This document shows positions 55,139 through 57,222 of a stretch of DNA of 57,222 bases, in pieces. The notes beneath the pieces are model-generated. The model was given only the letters and a program-made list of their open reading frames with translations. It ran no database searches and was not told the origin of the DNA. Both the position numbers and the translations under genes were made by a program. The stretch spans positions 1,047 to 58,268 of the forward strand of contig DCFQ01000066.1 in the NCBI GenBank assembly GCA_002319915.1. Direction: 5' to 3'. How positions within the stretch are numbered: position 1 is the first letter of the stretch; each line of letters begins with the position of its first letter. The stretch comes from Bacteroidales bacterium UBA1800 (GTDB taxonomy: Bacteria > Bacteroidota > Bacteroidia > Bacteroidales > VadinHA17).

Positions 55139-56248
55139 ATGAAAAACATTCTGCTATTGTTGTTTGCCCAGATCCTTCTTGTTTCCGGCTCATGCAAAAA
55201 GGCATCATCCAGGATAACTCCGGATATCTCCTTTAACGGTTCTTCATTTTCAGTTTCAGAGGATGCTTCACCGGGAACGGTCAACATCCCTGTGATCCTC
55301 TCCGCAGCTTCCGATAGCAAGGTCACGGTCGATTATGCCGTCACCGACAGCACCGCCCTGGAAGGTAAGGACTATACCTCGCAGGGAACCGGCACGCTGG
55401 AATTTGACCCGGGCCAGATCACAAAAAACATTACCGTGAATATCCTGGCCGATACGGCAGGCAAGCATGACACATATTTCAAAGCAGCTCTTTCAAATCC
55501 GGTGAACGGAAAGATCAAAGGACCCAGGATCAAGGTGAGGATCATCAATGCCGATTTTGCGACAATCGCCTGGAGCGATGAATTCGACGGCGCCACCCTC
55601 GACCAGTCATCCTGGAACTATGAGCAGGGTGCCGGCGGCTGGGGAAACAACGAGCTTGAGAATTACACGAATACCGCGGCAAATGTCCACCTCGATTCAG
55701 GGTACCTGCATATTTCGGTTCTCAACCCCTCGCCAGGCTCTTATACCTCCGGCAGGATCACCACCAAAGGAAAGCACGAATTCACCTATGGCAGGATGGA
55801 GATCAGGGCAAAGCTTCCCGAGGGTCAGGGCATCTGGCCGGCACTCTGGATGCTGGGCGCCAATTTTGCCTCGGCGGGCTGGCCTGCCTGCGGGGAAATA
55901 GATATCATGGAGCTGCTCGGACAAACCCCTTCAGTGGTTCACGGCACGCTTCACTGGAATTCCGGGGGTCATCAGATGCAGGGCGGACTATATGAACTAC
56001 CCGCAGGAAAATTCAGTTCGGGATTCCATACCTTCACCCTCATCTGGACCCCGAACGGCTTTAAATGGCTGGTCGACCAGCATGAGTATCTTTTCATAAA
56101 CAAGGCGCAAGTCAGCGCTTTCCCGTTCGATCTGTCGCAGTTCTTTATCTTCAATGTGGCTGTCGGGGGCAACTGGCCGGGAAATCCTGACGAGACCACC
56201 CTGTTTCCGCAGCATATGATAGTGGATTATGTAAGGGTTTACCAGTAA
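55139..56248 (+). CDS. GH16 endo-beta-glucanase lipoprotein with Calx-beta domain
   Basis: From ATG 55139 (MKNILLLLFAQ) the protein has 369 residues. Lipobox LVSGSC gives Cys19. Residues about 30-135 form a Calx-beta domain (VNIPVILSAASDSKVTVDYAVTDSTA, DYTSQGTGTLEF). The GH16 catalytic domain (about 140-369) has the catalytic motif GEIDIMELLG near 255-264, with nucleophile Glu, assisting Asp and acid/base Glu, plus GRMEIRAKLPEGQGIWPALWMLG. GH16 members cleave laminarin, lichenin or agarose-type galactans; this motif order fits laminarinase. Faces the sugar-gene operon. Confidence 0.88.
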   Translation: MKNILLLLFAQILLVSGSCKKASSRITPDISFNGSSFSVSEDASPGTVNIPVILSAASDSKVTVDYAVTDSTALEGKDYTSQGTGTLEFDPGQITKNITVNILADTAGKHDTYFKAALSNPVNGKIKGPRIKVRIINADFATIAWSDEFDGATLDQSSWNYEQGAGGWGNNELENYTNTAANVHLDSGYLHISVLNPSPGSYTSGRITTKGKHEFTYGRMEIRAKLPEGQGIWPALWMLGANFASAGWPACGEIDIMELLGQTPSVVHGTLHWNSGGHQMQGGLYELPAGKFSSGFHTFTLIWTPNGFKWLVDQHEYLFINKAQVSAFPFDLSQFFIFNVAVGGNWPGNPDETTLFPQHMIVDYVRVYQ

Positions 56249-56257
56249 TCAGGAAAC

Positions 56258-56668
56258 CTAACGGATACCGGTATCGATATCGATATTAAGGTGGGTTGTG
56301 TCTGATTCGGTTACCGTTACAACTGCCGGGAGGTTGCTGCCCCCCACGGCCTGGTTGTTAATCAGCTTGACAATGTAAGGTCCTACCTCCAATTCGGCTC
56401 TGTAATTCCCTGTGAGATCGGGGCGCAATGTATCCAGCAGCCTTGATCCGTTAACAGTCCAGATGCCTACCGCGTAAGCCTTGTAGGTTTCAGCAGTTGG
56501 CAGGCACTGGGGTTGGGGAGGGATACTCTCAACAGGGCAGATGGGCCCGATGGATATCTTCCCTTCAAGCACGCCCTGCTCCACTGTTTCCTGGCTGTCA
56601 CAACCCAGAGCGGCAATTGTCAATCCAATGAACACAAATTTAAACAGCCTCTTTAAGCCCATCTCCAT
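56258..56668 (-). CDS. Small lipoprotein with carboxypeptidase-regulatory-like domain
   Basis: A 136-residue protein, with the signal peptide ending in TIAALGC (Cys23). The mature part has GKISIGPICPVESIPPQPQC, the start of a widespread Ig-like carboxypeptidase regulatory-like module, and ends in an alternating-strand TTHLNIDIDTGIR. Convergent with the GH16 gene, 10 bp apart. Function unknown. Confidence 0.72.
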   Translation of the reverse strand: MEMGLKRLFKFVFIGLTIAALGCDSQETVEQGVLEGKISIGPICPVESIPPQPQCLPTAETYKAYAVGIWTVNGSRLLDTLRPDLTGNYRAELEVGPYIVKLINNQAVGGSNLPAVVTVTESDTTHLNIDIDTGIR

Positions 56669-56801
56669 CCCGAATTATGGTTTCCTGAAATAAATCCCTC
56701 AATAAACATGCCATTTACTCATCATCATCCCGGGATTTTTTTCCTGTAAAAACCTGCACAATTTACCAGCTTAATCTGCCGATCGATCCCCGGGAAAGCA
56801 A

Positions 56802-56831
56802 TTGACCGGCTTAATAATTTCCGTACATTTG
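56802..56831 (+). promoter_or_regulatory. Predicted promoter for the VIT1-type gene
   Basis: TTG at 56802-56804, 19 bases, then TACATTTG at 56824-56831. It is one of the best consensus matches in the window. Transcription would begin near 56837, 18 bases before the ATG at 56855. Confidence 0.65.
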
Positions 56832-56854
56832 GCAAGATTCAATCACAACACTCC

Positions 56855-57222
56855 ATGGACATCAAGAATATTCAGACAGAGGTGGATGCAAGCTTTCTTT
56901 ACGGCACGCTGGCAGACAATGAGCAGGATCCGCAGGTCGCTGCTATCTTCAGGCAGATGTGTGTAATAGAGCGCGAACATGCGGTTGCATTTCTCAAAAA
57001 GAGCAATCTTGGTGAGTCCTCGATGCCTGGACCGTCTGGAAGAGCAAAGATGCTCAAGAGGATCGGAAGGCTCCTTGGAAATGACTACATCCTCGGAGTG
57101 CTTCTCGATACCGAGAAGAGCATTTCGACATCCATTTTGAGGTCGAGGAAAAGAACGGGTGAACAGGGCTCCCTGTCGGATACCGCCCATGTCAGGATCC
57201 TTCAGAATATCATCAGCAAGTC
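56855..57222 (+). CDS. Ferritin-like/VIT1-CCC1 family protein, 5' part
   Basis: An open frame of 122 codons from ATG 56855 runs off the window. It starts MDIKNIQTEVDASFLYGTLA and continues with a rubrerythrin-like helical pair carrying Glu-x-x-His (VIEREHAVAFLKK near 39-51), then YILGVLLDTEKSIS. This matches the cytosolic ferritin-like domain found ahead of VIT1/CCC1 iron/manganese transporters in Bacteroidetes. The missing 3' part would hold the membrane domain. Metal storage or transport is the likely role. Confidence 0.7.
   Translation, partial: MDIKNIQTEVDASFLYGTLADNEQDPQVAAIFRQMCVIEREHAVAFLKKSNLGESSMPGPSGRAKMLKRIGRLLGNDYILGVLLDTEKSISTSILRSRKRTGEQGSLSDTAHVRILQNIISK

Overview
The window looks like a chromosomal segment of an uncultured or environmental member of the Bacteroidetes, most likely the Bacteroidales/Marinilabiliales side. 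The evidence is a type IX secretion C-terminal sorting domain, a GLPGLI-family protein, a DUF5916/CBM9 outer-membrane protein, PorT-like beta-barrels, many small lipoproteins, and promoters of the Bacteroidetes type (TTG, 19-21 bases, TAnnTTTG). No rRNA, tRNA, CRISPR array, phage or intact insertion sequence was recognised.

Layout. 1-6.5 kb: a WD40-propeller protein flanked by imperfect direct repeats, a subtilase and a small membrane protein. 6.9-11.3 kb: an M16 zinc peptidase lipoprotein and an alpha/beta-hydrolase. 11.4-21.6 kb: a tight minus-strand run of eight genes (diacylglycerol-kinase-like lipid kinase, membrane methyltransferase fused to a BtaA-like 3-amino-3-carboxypropyl transferase, GNAT-like protein, PLP decarboxylase, class II aldolase-like protein, ABC permease and ATPase, acyl-CoA ligase). 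It reads as an undescribed amino-lipid synthesis and export system. Divergent from it is a sigma54-type response regulator with a membrane histidine kinase (21.85-24.7 kb).

24.8-31.3 kb: a von Willebrand A protein, small membrane proteins and lipoproteins, a double-SPOR protein, and a large PKD/YDG adhesin-like gene with a T9SS tail that is broken by three nonsense codons and two frameshifts. 31.6-33.3 kb: a divergent tryptophanase/tyrosine phenol-lyase relative. It is preceded by what looks like a complete transcription attenuator: promoter, 20-codon leader peptide with a Tyr-Tyr-Tyr-Phe-Tyr run, a possible antiterminator pairing that starts at the leader stop codon, and an intrinsic terminator. 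I consider this and the lipid operon the two most interesting objects here.

33.5-41.7 kb: a membrane protein, a cluster of intergenic inverted repeats, a flavodoxin-like reductase, the DUF5916 protein, a LytTR regulator and an orphan FtsX/MacB-type permease. 42-49.8 kb: a barrel/lipoprotein pair, then a GLPGLI plus TonB-receptor-like operon divergent from an OmpR-type two-component system. 50-56.7 kb: a porin-like barrel and a small carbohydrate cluster (Gfo/Idh/MocA oxidoreductase, hexuronate-type MFS transporter, GH130-like enzyme, GH16 endoglucanase) without SusC/SusD. The window ends inside a ferritin-like/VIT1-type gene.
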